Both the position numbers and the translations under genes were made by a program. From NCBI RefSeq assembly GCF_041381155.1, contig NC_091134.1, positions 30,323,540 to 30,387,539 on the forward strand: 64,000 nt of DNA, in the 5' to 3' direction. The DNA is from Argopecten irradians (taxonomy: Eukaryota; Mollusca; Bivalvia; Pectinida; Pectinidae). Positions 1-13,361 of this stretch are shown here, in pieces. Numbering within the stretch: the stretch's first letter is position 1; every line of letters starts with the position of its first letter. Below the pieces are notes generated by a model, which had not been told where the DNA came from, searched no databases, and saw only the letters and a list, made by a program, of their open reading frames with translations.

Positions 1-13
1 CTAAAGTGCTTAC

Positions 14-3000
14 CTCCCCTGTCCACATAATCATCCTCATCGTCCGTTTTGGTCGAAGTCCAAGTTGGGAGATCAAGGACAATGCCTGTTACGATAAAAC
101 AATGTTAGAGTCTTATGACAAAGGACCAGATATGAAATGCAATGTAAAATACTGTCAAAATTTAAAAAAATGCCATTTTAGACATTCACGTAACTTTGAT
201 GATGTATAACACAGTTGTGTAGTTGTGAAATCATGAATAACAATCGACTCATCAGTTTAATAGAACATTACCTGCCAAGATATAAAAGCGCCCCCACCAT
301 CATCCATGGCTCCTTGACCAACATCCCAGCTGTCTAAATGTCCTCCAAAAAGCACAACCTGCAAATATCACAAGGGTTTAATTGACTCACTCTAACAGCA
401 AGATCAATGTTACAACAGTAAATAAAACACATCTCTTCCAAAAACCATAGCCGTGACATGCTCAACTGTGACCTTGACCCACATCAAACCTGGCCAGGAC
501 ACGACACAGCTGTGACCTTGATCCACACCATATCATGACAGAATATGACACAGATGTGACCTAGACCTATATTTTACCTCATCAGGATATGTGCTGCCCA
601 CCACCTCTGCTATAGTGTTCCTTGATTTGACTGGAGGAAGGTTTTGGGCTGCCATTTTCAATTCTACCACAATCCGCTCGCCTGCATGATATAAAAAGAT
701 GTTGCAGCACTGGAATACACTCTCTTCTTCTTTATTTGCTGTTACCCTTATAGTGAGATAGTAAACCATTACCATAAATATTTAGACACTAAATAATATT
801 GCTAAAATTTGAGTAGTGGTCAGACATTAATTAAAAATAATGTATAGATTGATTTTTCAATGAGCATTATACATGGCTAAAGTGAAGTAAAATACCAGAA
901 ACGAACATGCCTGGATAAGAGATTTTTTTCCTTATGAATGTTACTAACATATCATATCAGAAATGATTAACTGCATGTTAAAGACATTTCATGAATTTTG
1001 ATCAACAGAGTTAATTCCCTTCGTTGAGTACTAAGTCAACGATTTTTAGGTATATTTGGAGCTAAATAAGGCCACTTTCCCTACCCTAGAGAAAATTTGC
1101 TGTATTTTCTCAATTTAACGTAAATGTTTTCCCAAATAAAGAAAAAAAAATCTCTAGAATATACAAGAAAGATGCAATATATAATGTATTATTTTCCAAA
1201 TTGAAAAGGTACAGGCCTCTGAAATTATTGGGTAAAAAAATCACTGCAAGTAAGCATATAAGGGTGTGTTCCAGGGTAAGGATAGATGTACAAATTTATT
1301 TGTAAATGAAAAGGATATTTCTAAAAAGAATAATATCTTATAAGCATTTAAAATTTTTTCAGTTGATGTGTCAGTGACACACAAACAATATGTATTCCTT
1401 ACCTCGCTGTTGCATTCTGTCCATCATCTCAGCATCCTCAACAGTAATACATGCTGTAGGTATCTTATTTACACCATCTGCATAGTCCTGTTAATATAAT
1501 AAACCAAGGTCATGATTGTAAGGGTCTTTTTTGGCTGTGCTCGAATCATCTTCATTTTCATATCAGAATGCCTTCGTATATGGGATCATGACATTACTAC
1601 AGAATTATACATGACATTTTATTGCTTAGCATTTTGCCAAGTAACAGACATGACATCTTTCACATTTGCCAAAATATAATCCAGTCGACATATTTTTCTT
1701 TCTATCATCATTGTGTATTCTACAGTTATCAGACTTCTGCTGGCACACTCAATAACATATGCTCATATCAAACTAGTAGGAATTGACAAAAACAAAAATA
1801 TTCCATATAACACACAGGTTATGAAATTAACAATTATAAGATCCCATAATTCTTCACAGTTACTTTTACATAGTATCCAATACCTGCATTCCTGTATGTG
1901 GACTGTAGACAGAGAGAGGGGTGACACTACGTATCAGAGTAGCCACGGCCCCGTGAACAGCCGCCCTCGACGCCCCGTTACTACGGTAATCCACAGACAC
2001 ACCATAACTTATCCATTCCTGATTAAACACAACTATCTTCCCATTCACCTACAAACAAAACCTCCATCTTTATAGACACTTTCATGGCAATGTAACAAGG
2101 TCTGTAGATTTTTGCTTTCAAAATGCATCTCTAGGTCTATTGGTTTTTTTCTGAAGTAGGAAAAAGACACTGATTTTCATTTGCAGTTTTTCTGATCATC
2201 AGTACATCAGGTTACTATTTCTATACTTCATGTGATGTTTCTTTCAGTTGCGATTGTACAATTTATACTACATGTCATACTGAAACATGTTCTTTTATAA
2301 TGTAAAGGTAGGACAGATGACCTTCAATCAACTTGTTTTCAAATTAAAGTTTCATTTATCCTGTACATACCTGCTTTGCATGTTGCTCAAGGTCATCCCA
2401 TGACCTTACTACAATGACCTCTGCCTGAATACCACTGTCAGGTGTGCCCACACTGTAACCAAGACCTAGCAGGGCTAGCTTCTTTCTTCTAGGGGACAGC
2501 ATTTCTGCCGACTCATCTCCTCGCACCCAATGAGGTACCTGTATCATTTATAGGAAATAACAAAATATGTAGCTAGAAAAGCACCTATAACATTACACTA
2601 TTTCAAGCAAAGAAATGCACCATTAGGCTGTTCTGTTCTATTTAAAGCATTGTTTTTGATGATTATTCAGAGGAAAATTGATAAGATTATGTCATACCTA
2701 GGAACAATTTGACATCCTATGTCCATTATACCTACTTGTAGACAATTTGACAACCTATGTCCATTATACCTACTAGTAGACAATTTGACAACCTATGTCC
2801 ATTATACCTACTAGTAGACAATTTGACAACCTATGTCCATTATACCTACTAGTAGACAATTTGACAACCTATGTCCATTATACCTACTAGTAGACAATTT
2901 GACAACCTATGTCCATTATACCTACTAGTAGACAATTTGACAACCTATGTCCATTATACCTACTAGTAGACAATTTGACAACCTATGTCCATTATACCTA

Positions 3001-6000
3001 CTAGTAGACAATTTGACAACCTATGTCCATTATACCTACTAGTAGACAATTTGACAACCTATGTCCATTATACCTACTAGTAGACAATTTGACAACCTAT
3101 GTCCATTATACCTACTAGTAGACAATTTGACAACCTATGTCCATTATACCTACTAGTAGACAATTTGACAACCTATGTCCATTATACCTACTAGTAGACA
3201 ATTTGACAACCTATGTCCATTATACCTACTAGTAGACAATTTGACAACCTATGTCCATTATACCTACTAGTAGACAATTTGACAACCTATGTCCATTATA
3301 CCTACTAGTAGACAATTTGACAACCTATGTCCATTATACCTACTAGTAGACAATTTGACAACCTATGTCCATTATACCTACTAGTAGACAATTTGACAAC
3401 CTATGTCCATTATACCTACTAGTAGACAATTTGACAACCTATGTCCATTATACCTACTAGTAGACAATTTGACAACCTATGTCCATTATACCTACTAGTA
3501 GACAATTTGACAACCTATGTCCATTATACCTACTTGTAGACAATTTGACAACCTATGTCCATTATACCTACTAGTAGACAATTTGACAACCTATGTCCAT
3601 TATACCTACTAGTAGACAATTTGACAACCTATGTCCATTATACCTACTAGTAGACAATTTGACAACCTATGTCCATTATACCTACTAGTAGACAATTTGA
3701 CAACCTATGACACCATTATACCTACTTGTAGACAATTTGACAACCTATGTCCATATACCTACTAGTAGACAATTTGACAACCTATGTCCATTATACCTAC
3801 TAGTAGACACAATTTGACAACCTATGTCCATTATACCTACTAGTAGACAATTTGACAACCTATGTCCATTATACCTACTTGTAGACAATTTGACAACCTA
3901 TGTCCATTATACCTACTAGTAGACAATTTGACAACCTATGTCCATTATACCTACTTGTAGACAATTTGACAACCTATGTCCATTATACCTACTAGTAGAC
4001 AATTTGACAACCTATGTCCATTATACCTACTAGTAGACAATTTGACAACCTATGTCCATTATACCTACTAGTAGACAATTTGACAACCTATGTCCATTAT
4101 ACCTACTAGTAGACAATTTGACAACCTATGTCCATTATACCTACTAGTAGACAATTTGACAACCTATGTCCATTATACCTACTAGTAGACAATTTGACAA
4201 CCTATGTCCATTATACCTACTAGTAGACAATTTGACAACCTATGTCCATTATACCTACTAGATTTTATTAGTAGACAATTTGACAACCTATGTCCATTAT
4301 ACCTACTTGTAGACAATTTGACAACCTATGTCCATTATACCTACTAGTAGACAATTTGACAACCTATGTCCATTATACCTACTTGTAGACAATTTGACAA
4401 CCTATGTCCATATATACCTACTAGTAGACAATTTGACAACCTATGTCCAGTTATACCTACTAGTAGACAATTTGACAACCTATGTCCATTATACCTACTG
4501 TACAATTGACAACTTGTAGTAGACAATTTGACAACCTATGTCCATTATACCTACTAGTAGACAATTTGACAACCTATGTCCATTATACCTACTAGTAGAC
4601 AATTTGACAACCTATGTCCATTATACCTACTAGTAGACAATTTGACAACCTATGTCCATTATACCTACTAGTAGACAATTTGACAACCTATGTCCATTAT
4701 ACCTACTAGTAGACAATTTGACAACCTATGTCCATTATACCTACTAGTAGACAATTTGACAACCTATGTCCATTATACCTACTAGTAGACAATTTGACAA
4801 CCTATGTCCATTATACCTACTTAGTAGACAATTTGACAACCTATGTCCATTATACCTACTTGTAGACAATTTGACAACCTATGTCCATTATACCTACTTG
4901 TAGACAATTTGACAACCTATGTCCATTATACCTACTTGTAGACAATTTGACAACCTATGTCCATTATACCTACTAGTAGACAATTTGACAACCTATGTCC
5001 ATTATACCTACTAGTAGACAATTTGACAACCTATGTCCATTATACCTACTAGTAGACAATTTGACAACCTATGTCCATTATATGTAGACAATTTGACAAC
5101 TATGTCATTATACTACTAGTAGACAATTTGACAACCTATGTCCATTATACCTACTTGTAGACAATTTGACAACCTATGTCCATTATACCTACTTGTAGAC
5201 AATTTTGACAACCTATGTCCATTCCATTATACCTACTTGTAGACAATTTGACAACCTATGTCCATTATACCTACTTGTAGACAATTTGACAACCTATGTC
5301 CATTATACCTACTAGTAGACAATTTGACAACCTATGTCCATTATACCTACTTGTAGACAATTTGACAACCTATGTCCATTATACCTACTAGTAGACAATT
5401 TGACAACCTATGTCCAGTATACCTACTAGTAGACAATTTGACAACCTATGTCCATTATACCTACTAGTAGACAATTTGACAACCTATGTCCATTATACCT
5501 ACTAGTAGACAATTTGACAACCTATGTCCATTATACCTACTAGTAGACAATTTGACAACCTATGTCCATTATACCTACTAGTAGACAATTTGACAACCTA
5601 TGTCCATTATACCTACTTGTAGACAATTTGACAACCTATGTCCATTATACCTACTTGTAGACAATTTGACAACCTATGTCCATTATACCTACTAGTAGAC
5701 AATTTGACAACCTATGTCCATTATACCTACTTGTAGACAATTTGACAACCTATGTCCATTATACCTACTAGTAGACAATTTGACAACCTATGTCCATTAT
5801 ACCTACTTGTAGACAATTTGACAACCTATGTCCATTATACCTATACTAGTAGACAATTTGACAACCTATGTCCATTATACCTACTAGTAGACAATTTGAC
5901 AACCTATGTCCAGTATATCTATGATATGCCATATATTAGCCTACTTGATAGGATGATACCCAAAACACTGCACCTAAATTTACTTATGAGAGTAAATCTA

Positions 6001-9000
6001 TGGATGATTTTGTAGAAATATTTCAGGATATTTCAGAATGAAGAACATTTGAGTTTTATATTATCATTGTGATCTATTTGTGAGTTGCTTCCCTGTAAAG
6101 TACATTCTATTTGTAATGATAGTTTGGCAGATAATTGGTACTGAGTAAGAACCATGGCTAGCTATCTCATTATCTATAACAGATTTCTAAGAATCAGTAT
6201 GTAATAGCAGGGACGAGAAAGATATCTATTTCCATTTCTATATATAGAATCATATAACAAAAACTAAAAGTGTTATCTTATCTCACCATAGCTTCTTCTC
6301 CATGAACATTTTCCAAACCATCTTCTTTTAACTTTTCCAGTAAGTAATCTGTGTAAATCAATGTGATACATCATTTTATTTCAATTATCCAATTTACAAA
6401 AGGCATTGTTAAATCTCCAAAAGCTGGGCTGTTTAGTAGAGTAAATATAATATACACTGTTCAGTCACTTCATCTAAAATCCAATATATCAATTCAAATT
6501 TCAACAGGAGAAACCAATAATTGGCAGTCAACTGATCTGGCAACCATTTACACATATTAGACCACAAGAATGTGACTCAGCAGACTTGGGGTAATTGTAA
6601 TGAATTACAATCAATTACAGGCTTCCCATGTAATTGGATGTAATTTGTAATTCAATTACATGTAAAATTTAAAAAAAAACATATATATTTTTGAACTTTT
6701 TTTTTAAATACTTATCTTTTGCTTACATGTACATAATGTACATGCAAATGTATATAAAACTTAACAATTTAACACATATTAAATAATATTATATTAATTA
6801 TCAAAAGTGGTTTTTAGGTTTCATGACATACTTTACATAAAGCATACCCCCGATTTGAAAATAATGATGGGTCTGCTTAGGTAAGAGTTCATGACTCAGA
6901 AATGGAGGCTTGAGTGTAGTGGAACATATGACACCACTTTCCAACTGGAACTTTATATGATCTACATCTAGAACTTAAGTAACAATTTAAGCCAGTTATA
7001 TTGGGATCTTTATAGTACTATTTCTTAAAATATTAATCGTAGTAATTTTTATTTCCCAACATTGTAAAACAAGTCATATCTGTTAAACCATGTCTTTGAT
7101 GTTTGGGTCTAATTGAAGTTTTAATGTGGACGACCACAATAAAACCCCTTGAAACAACCTGTGTTTCCACTACACAAGCCAATCACTAGTAACTAGATAT
7201 GGTTAGAAAGCATGAAACCTTTTGGAAGTTATACTATGTAATACAGGAATCCGAAAACTGATTTGATCACCATAGAGTGTATCAGATAATCATAATGAAA
7301 TCTAAATAAGAATTGATCATTACCTATGGAATTTTCCAGGTTTTGTGACCCTACTATCCGACTTCCAAACTTATCTACAAATGTAGCGAGTCTATTGTAG
7401 GACTGGTTAGCAGCTGGACCTCGGACAGACCTCTCTATGATTTGGTCAGCAATTCCTGGTCAACACACAGAAAAAACTATCTATTTTGTTCTTTGTTACT
7501 AAAAAAATAATCCAATTAGCGCTGCAAAATATTGTATTTTACTTAGGAAGGTCAAATTATAAAAAAGTCTAAATTTGTTTAATCAATAACAGCTGTAAGT
7601 TTTACATACCAGACACACACACATATTGGAAACTGTAAGTTTTTGATCATTTCGTAAAATGTCATTGACAGTTATTAGACATCTGGCAATTAGATATAAG
7701 TCAGTTAATTAATGCCTTTCCTAATAGTCAGTTAACCAATGCCTTTCTCAATAGTCAGTTAACCAAAGTCTTTCCCAATAGTCAGTTAACCAATGCCTTT
7801 CCTAATAGTCAGTTAACTGATGCCTTTCCCAATAGTCAGTTAACCAATGCCTTTCCCAATAGTCAGTTAACCAATGCCTTTCCAAATAGTCAGTTAGCCG
7901 ATTCCTTTATGCCTTTCCCAATAGTCAGTTAACCAATGCCTTTCCCAATAGTCAGTTAACTGATGCCTTTCCCAATAGTCAGTTATGCCTTTCCCAGTCA
8001 GTTAACTGATGCCTTTTTCCAGTTAACCAATGCCTTTCCCAATAGTCAGTTAACCAATGCCTTTCCCAATAGTCAGTTAACCGATGCCTTTCCAAATAGT
8101 CAGTTAACCAATGCCTTTCCCATAGTTAGTTAACTGATGCCTTTCCCATAGTCCAGTTAAGATGCCTTTTCCCCAATAGTTATTTAACCGATGCCTTTCC
8201 CAATAGTCAGTTAAACTGATGCCTTTCCCAATAGTCAGTTAACCGATGCCTTTCCCAATAGTCAGTTAACTGATGCCTTTCCAATAGTCAGTTAACTGAT
8301 GCCTTTCCCAAAAGTCAGTTAACTGATGCCTTTCCCAATAGTCAGTTAAGCCAATGCCTTTCCCAATAGTCAGTTAACCAATGCCTTTCCCAATAGTTAG
8401 TTAACCGATGCCTTTCCCAATAGTCAGTTAACCGAATGCCTTTCCCAATAGTAGTTAACTGATGCCTTTCCCAATAGTCAGTTAACCAATGCCTTTCCCC
8501 AATAGTCATTAACCGATGCCTTTCCCAATAGTCAGTTAACAGTTAACAATAGTCAGTTAAGGATGCCTTTCCCAATAGTCAGTTAACCGTATGCCTTTCC
8601 CAATAGTCAGTTAACTGATGCCTTTCCCAATAGTCAAGTTAACCAAATGCCTTTCCCAATAGTCAGTTAGCTGATGGCCTTTCCCAATAGTCAGTTGACC
8701 AAAGTCTTTCCCAATAGTCAGTCAACCAATGCCTTTCCAAATAGTCAGTTAACCAATGCCTTTCCCAATAGTCAGTTAACCAATGCCTTTCCCAATAGTC
8801 AGTTAACTGATGCCTTTCCCAATAGTCAGTTAACTGATGCCTTTCCAAATAGTCAGGTTAACTGATGCCTTTCCCAAAAGTCAGTTACCGATGCCTTTCC
8901 AATAGTCAGTTGACCAAAGTCTTTCCCAATAGTCAGTCAACCAATGCCTTTCCAAATAGTCAGTTAACCAATGCCTTTCCAAATAGTCAGTTAACCAATG

Positions 9001-10103
9001 CCTTTCCAAATAGTCAGTTAACTGATGCCTTTCCTAATAGTCAGTTAACCAATGCCTTTCCCAATAGTCAGTTAACCAATGCCTTTCCCAATAGTCAGTT
9101 AACCAATGCCTTTCCAAATAGTCAGTTAACCAATGCCTTTCCCAATAGTCAGTTAACCAAAGTCTTTCCCAATAGTCAGTTAACCAATGCCTTTCCAAAT
9201 AGTCAGTTAACCAATGCCTTTCCCAATAGTCATGAAGTCAACCAATGCCTTTCCAAATAGTCAGTTAACCAATGCTTTTCCTAATAGTCAGTTAACTGAT
9301 GCCTTTCCCATAGTCAGTTAACAATGCCTTTCCCAATAGTCAGTTAACACCAATTGCTTTCCTCATTAAACTCTTTTTAATTGGAATATCCTGTGACTTT
9401 ATTGGAGGTGGATGAGTTAATCTTCACCTCTATAGCTCATTATCTCTCGTCTCCAATCTTCTAGTGGACGCTCTTTGTTTCCATGTGACCATCTACTGGG
9501 AGAAATTCTGAATGCATCTTCAATGACCTTGAACCTTTCAAACTTAAGAGTAGCAGCATAGGAAGGACTGCTAAAATTGATAGCTGGAAAAAGATGCAAT
9601 ACTTACTGTATAAACTGATATATAAGTGACTATTATGTAATATGGAATCCATTTAAATTCAAAGCTGCATATAGGCACATTACATGTACAGTATGTAGAT
9701 CTTATACTAGAGCCCAGAGATAGAGGGCTTTAGATAAAATATTGCTGATAAATCGATTTACTAATTTGGCTGAACCATTGTCATCCAGACATCCAGAGGA
9801 TGAAGGCCTTAAATTCAATCTAATTACAATTAGACTTGTTATTCCGCTCCCACTACATAACGTAGAGTATTGTAGTGGGAGCGGAATTATAAGTCTAATT
9901 TTAATTAGATTGGCTTAAATTAGACATCAAGATATCTTGACTACTCTTACAGGGGAATATGAAACTGTCATAGAAGCAGATATTGTAGATATTTAACAAT
10001 ATGGACACTGTGTACAACTAATAATGAAATTATAATAGCTGAGTGATCACTTACAATAAATCATCAAAATGACAATCACCCTTGAAGGAATAGAGTCCAT
10101 CAT
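14..10103 (-). CDS. CPQ: Carboxypeptidase Q (M28 metallopeptidase), 5' ten exons, truncated at left edge
   Basis: Secreted/lysosomal zinc dipeptidase. Coding exons in transcript order: 10103-10055 (start ATGATG), 9583-9428, 7455-7324, 6348-6287, 2538-2371, 2048-1884, 1487-1403, 681-578, 358-272, 85-14. All junctions are GT-AG and phases agree, giving 1080 nt or 360 codons of a family that is about 470 long; the last ~110 residues lie left of the window. Residues 1-25 form a hydrophobic signal peptide built across exons 1 and 2 (VIVILMIYS). Family landmarks: [46 protein letters not shown], then the catalytic block [19 protein letters not shown] with zinc ligand H314 and bridging D326, and WTGE ending at E360, the first of the catalytic EE pair. 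No frameshifts seen. Introns 4 and 2 are expanded by minisatellites. Seen: exons and motifs. Known: M28 chemistry. Inferred: start, because a 3' splice site lies just upstream. Confidence 0.95.
2692..5919. repeat. 38-bp minisatellite, about 85 copies, in CPQ intron 4
   Basis: Tandem head-to-tail array of a 38-bp unit with core GACAATTTGACAACCTATG followed by TCCATTATACCTACTAGTA. Most units are identical; the main alternation is CTACTAGTAG versus CTACTTGTAG. Small indels cluster at 3700-3800, 4260-4510 and 5080-5230. Open frames here are repeat artefacts. The array occupies nearly all of the intron between exons 6287-6348 and 2371-2538. Confidence 0.97.
6549..7323. other. CPQ intron 3, unique AT-rich sequence
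   Basis: Apart from a short block of repeated TGTAATTGNATTACA-like palindromes at 6590-6665, no coding or repeat feature was recognised. Confidence 0.5.
7690..9365. repeat. 27-bp minisatellite, about 60 copies, in CPQ intron 2
   Basis: Tandem array of a 27-bp unit containing TGCCTTTCCCAATAGTCAG and GTTAACYRA. Because 27 is a multiple of three, long open frames read through it on both strands (for example repeating AFPNSQLTN). These have no start context or codon signature and are not genes. Copies are more diverged than in the 38-bp array, with frequent CCAA/CTGA alternation and single-base indels. Confidence 0.95.
9817..9912. mobile_element. Palindromic MITE-like hairpin in CPQ intron 1
   Basis: Arms of roughly 40 bp pair around a short centre: AATCTAATTACAATTAGAC and CCGCTCCCACTACA on the left match TGTAGTGGGAGCGG and GTCTAATTTTAATTAGATT on the right. 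No clear target duplication could be defined. Confidence 0.6.
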
Positions 10104-10124
10104 GACTGAATTTGTACAGTAAAT
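10104..10124 (-). other. CPQ: CPQ 5' untranslated part of first coding exon
   Basis: The exon holding the CPQ start codon is preceded on the minus strand by a pyrimidine tract and TTTCAG, so it probably begins at 10124 and follows an upstream noncoding exon that I could not place. The stretch is in frame and open but has no earlier ATG. Confidence 0.5.
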
Positions 10125-10221
10125 CTGAAACAGAAAAAAATGTTTAGTGTATAGATTATGTATATATTGTCTGAGGCTCTATTTTCACGCAAATCAATAA
10201 TCGCACACTTTGATTTCCGTA

Positions 10222-10229
10222 TGACGTCA
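10222..10229. promoter_or_regulatory. CRE-like palindrome TGACGTCA
   Basis: A perfect eight-base CREB/ATF site about 120 bp upstream of the CPQ start codon, with a second half-like GATGACG at 10244-10250. Its position suits a CPQ promoter element, but the transcription start is unknown. Confidence 0.3.
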
Positions 10230-11730
10230 TTTGCGCAGAAAGTGATGACGTTACCTTCCCGCCTATTTTTTGATAGTGTGGTTGTTTATTCCTTCCCATT
10301 AAAAAATGATGATGAGAAACGATCCACTAGTCATTATTTAACCTGCAAATACAGTGTTTGTAATTTGGAGATCAATTCTGTAATGCTATTTTAGTGGAGT
10401 AGTTTTTAGCCTTAAAATATTTATAAAATGTTGCTAGCAACTTTATAACTGCGGAAATATCATCGTCAGGAATGCTTTGGGTTACCTAACTGTTAAATGG
10501 ACGATTGTATTAATTGTAACAATTTTTATGGATACTTCAAAGTACGGTGTTTCTTATTTCTAACGGAATAAATATTTTTGTCATTTCTAAATTTCATTAA
10601 AATAACTCAAAATCCTATTTTTTTTTCTTTTATCGAAGCCATGAAATGTCTTACATTCAAAATAGAAGCAGAATTTACAAACTATTTTAAAACTTTGCCA
10701 TTTTTTTTTTAAAATGTAGGAAAACGGTATAAAACGGACATTAATATAATTTCCACATCTCTTGTTATTTTCTGTTCTATCTTGAACCAGAATTAATCTA
10801 TTTTTCATGGATAAAACCAACAAAATGAAATAATATATTTATATGACATAATCTATTTGTGAACCGTAGAAATGTTGTTTTGAGGTTTGTGAAAAATGAG
10901 GATGTTGGCAACTTGAATGTATTTTTGATGTATCATTTTTGACACCAGCTAGGTATACATGTAAATATAGAACAAGGAAAGAGCTTAAAAAGGCCTTAAT
11001 ATACATATCAGCATTGGATAAATGAATGTGGATTAAGATAAGTTTGACTTTCTTTTATCTATGTATTTTTTATATCACGAATTTTCAGGTGCTTGAAAAA
11101 TGATACCTCTAGGATACATAAACTGCTGATTTTTTAAAAATTATTCATTTTATTCATTTTTTTTTTTCCTCTTTTTTTTTTTACTATGAATGTATAATAC
11201 AGGTGATTAGCATACTCAATGACTACTTTGACTTATTATTAGCACTTACATTCTTGATCCTTTGCATTTGATACAGTACATTGTAGGTATTTAATTCATC
11301 CAGGCACTTACATATGTACATATATAAATGCACATTCACATAAATATCCATGGTAACGGAGATAATGCCTATCATTACATGTACATGCAAACACTCAATC
11401 AACCAACTCCAATCAACGGCATACAAAGAGGATTCCTGTTTTCATTGATTCCTGTTTTCATTAAAACATAATTCCTAAAAAAATGCCATTACACAATCAG
11501 AACAAATTGTACTTAAACAAACATATAAAGCTGATATCAGATATTAGACTGGCTACCAGTCTCTAGAATATTAAACAAATCACTAAAAATTGGCTTGATT
11601 ATTTTTGTCTCTACTACATGCCTGATTCTAGAGTTTTAAACTAGGGGGAGATAATCTAGTAAAGAACTCTGCTGAGAAAGTCTTATCAGCAACTTAGGGT
11701 CTGGTGGCCAGTCTAATCAGATATGTAAAC
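10230..11730. other. Intergenic region between CPQ and the Ulp1/PHD transposon
   Basis: AT-rich, with T-runs near 10620, 10700 and 11160. No conserved coding frame, RNA gene or repeat was recognised. It should contain the CPQ promoter and any noncoding first exon. Confidence 0.5.
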
Positions 11731-11739
11731 ACTGTAGTC

Positions 11740-12187
11740 GGTGGAGGTGATTTCGTGTACGCCGTCCCCGATCCCCGTACCAGGAATTATGTTTATTACA
11801 TATTACTCGACAATAAAATAAGCTACGATAATAATTGTGGTACGGTTAGATTTGGAATCCAATTTTACATCACTGTGTCAAATATCAACGCACAATTTTC
11901 TTTATTTTTCTCATAATTGCAAATATTCGTTTTTCAAGAGGTGATTTCTTGTACGCCGCAATCAACCGTGAAATTTCATTAATTTTGATGCATACTAGCT
12001 ATTTAAAGGCTTTTCATAATATTTGTTGTATTCTTGTAATCAATTATGCATATATGATTGATATTGCAAAGGAATTTTAAAGATTTCAGTTGATACATAT
12101 GAAAAATCTTGCTTTTATCATGTATCACGGCGATGGCGTACAAGCAGTCTCAAGATCCCCGAACCCGTACCATGGGAGCTAACTCTA
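11740..12187. repeat. Left terminal inverted repeat of Ulp1/PHD element
   Basis: Pairs with 13857-14307 from the outer GGTGGAGG to the inner GGGAGCTAACTCTA, after which the two sides diverge completely. Confidence 0.95.
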
Positions 12188-12494
12188 ATTGATTGTAGAA
12201 CTCTTAGCCATATACACTGTATACCTAACCTATGTATATATGTTTCCAGACTCAACGACGAGGACGTGGTTCTACTACGAGTCCATTTTCATTTTATTTT
12301 TATGTTATATCGTCCTACTTATTTTGAATTGTCTATTAAATAACTAACTTATTACAATCTTAAGTTATTTGACGTTTATTTATAAATATTTTACAATATT
12401 GCCACTGTTTCTGTATCTGTAACAAAGTAATAGGTTAATCCGTAATTGTTTTATTTATTTTATTACGAGCTGTTTTGCTTTACTAAGAGTATGA

Positions 12495-13361
12495 TTAGGT
12501 ACATTTGCTACATTTCCAAATAAAGTTATCCCTAGAAAAATGCAAGTTGGAATCGTCAGAAACGCATCTATTGTGGAACCATCTGTTACAACCTGCATCA
12601 CACGTAACCATATCGTCGAAAACATTGGAGAGATGACAACCATTTGCCTCACAATCCATGAAGATGTCGAAGACTAAATTTGGAATTTGTTTTTTCTTTC
12701 TGGATTTAATGTGTTTCTTAGGAAATTTTAAGAAAACCCCTTCTGAAATGCAATTAACTAGATGTTGTCTCATACAGTCTGTATCATAATTTGCTTCTTG
12801 TAACCCATTATAACCGTTAAAGCAGTATTCAACTAAGTTTGCAATAGCGAAAACCCCACAATCTACCACTTTAGTTTGTTGCTGGATATTTGGAACAATA
12901 GTTTTAACTGATTTCCTATCTTCCCCATACGCTAATGAAATCTGCATTTCTAGCGAAGCTGGCAAATGACCCTTTTGTTTTACATTACCTACTAAACTAT
13001 CAAGTAAATAAATATCCCCATCGTCGTTCTCTTTTACTGAAACTACCCAATGATCCTCACCTGTATGATGAATTTGTGCTGCTGGCAATATGTTCGGTTT
13101 CATTTTTAAAGCGTAATCCCACCTATTGTTTTTTAACACTGGAACATAACCTGTATCATGCATTCCGCCTATACTTGGAAATTGTTTTTGTAATAAATCT
13201 TGAACATAGCACATTGTGTTTCCGCACAGTTTTTTATCCATTAAAATATCACTTTTCTCTTTAACACTTATGGTACTTTTACCGTTATCCATCCAGATAC
13301 GTTTTGTTTCGGTTACTGCTGGTTTAATTAGTGTTGGCCTATCGTCAGAAAGATCTAACAT
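12495..13361 (-). CDS. Ulp1-like (C48) cysteine protease with C-terminal PHD finger, transposon-borne
   Basis: An intact 288-codon frame. Residues ~45-180 form a Ulp1/SENP-type papain-fold protease: His104 in GEDHWVVSV, Asp121 in IYLLDSL, Gln160-162 in NIQQQT and Cys168 in VVDCGVFAIAN make the expected catalytic set in order. Residues 219-225 (KSRKKKQ) are a basic nuclear-localisation-like patch. Residues ~236-287 form a PHD zinc finger: C237/C242, C254/C258 (CDAGC), H263/C266 (WFHNRC), C284/C287 (CSKC). Predicted role: deconjugation of SUMO/ubiquitin-like tags by a chromatin-reading nuclear protease. In-frame sense codons continue upstream of the chosen ATG to a TAA near 13410, so an earlier spliced exon is possible. 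AATAAA signals lie downstream (reverse of TTTATT near 12371 and 12451). Lies wholly inside the long-TIR element. Substrate and transposition role are unknown. Confidence 0.88.
   Translation of the reverse strand: MLDLSDDRPTLIKPAVTETKRIWMDNGKSTISVKEKSDILMDKKLCGNTMCYVQDLLQKQFPSIGGMHDTGYVPVLKNNRWDYALKMKPNILPAAQIHHTGEDHWVVSVKENDDGDIYLLDSLVGNVKQKGHLPASLEMQISLAYGEDRKSVKTIVPNIQQQTKVVDCGVFAIANLVEYCFNGYNGLQEANYDTDCMRQHLVNCISEGVFLKFPKKHIKSRKKKQIPNLVFDIFMDCEANGCHLSNVFDDMVTCDAGCNRWFHNRCVSDDSNLHFSRDNFIWKCSKCT

Noticed and set aside
2692..5919. CRISPR-like array
   Set aside because: Repeats are contiguous with no unique spacers, the setting is a eukaryotic intron, and no cas genes are present.
8663..9260. 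Open frames encoding repeated AFPNSQLTN or the opposite-strand equivalent
   Set aside because: Produced by the 27-bp period of a minisatellite in a CPQ intron; no gene signals.
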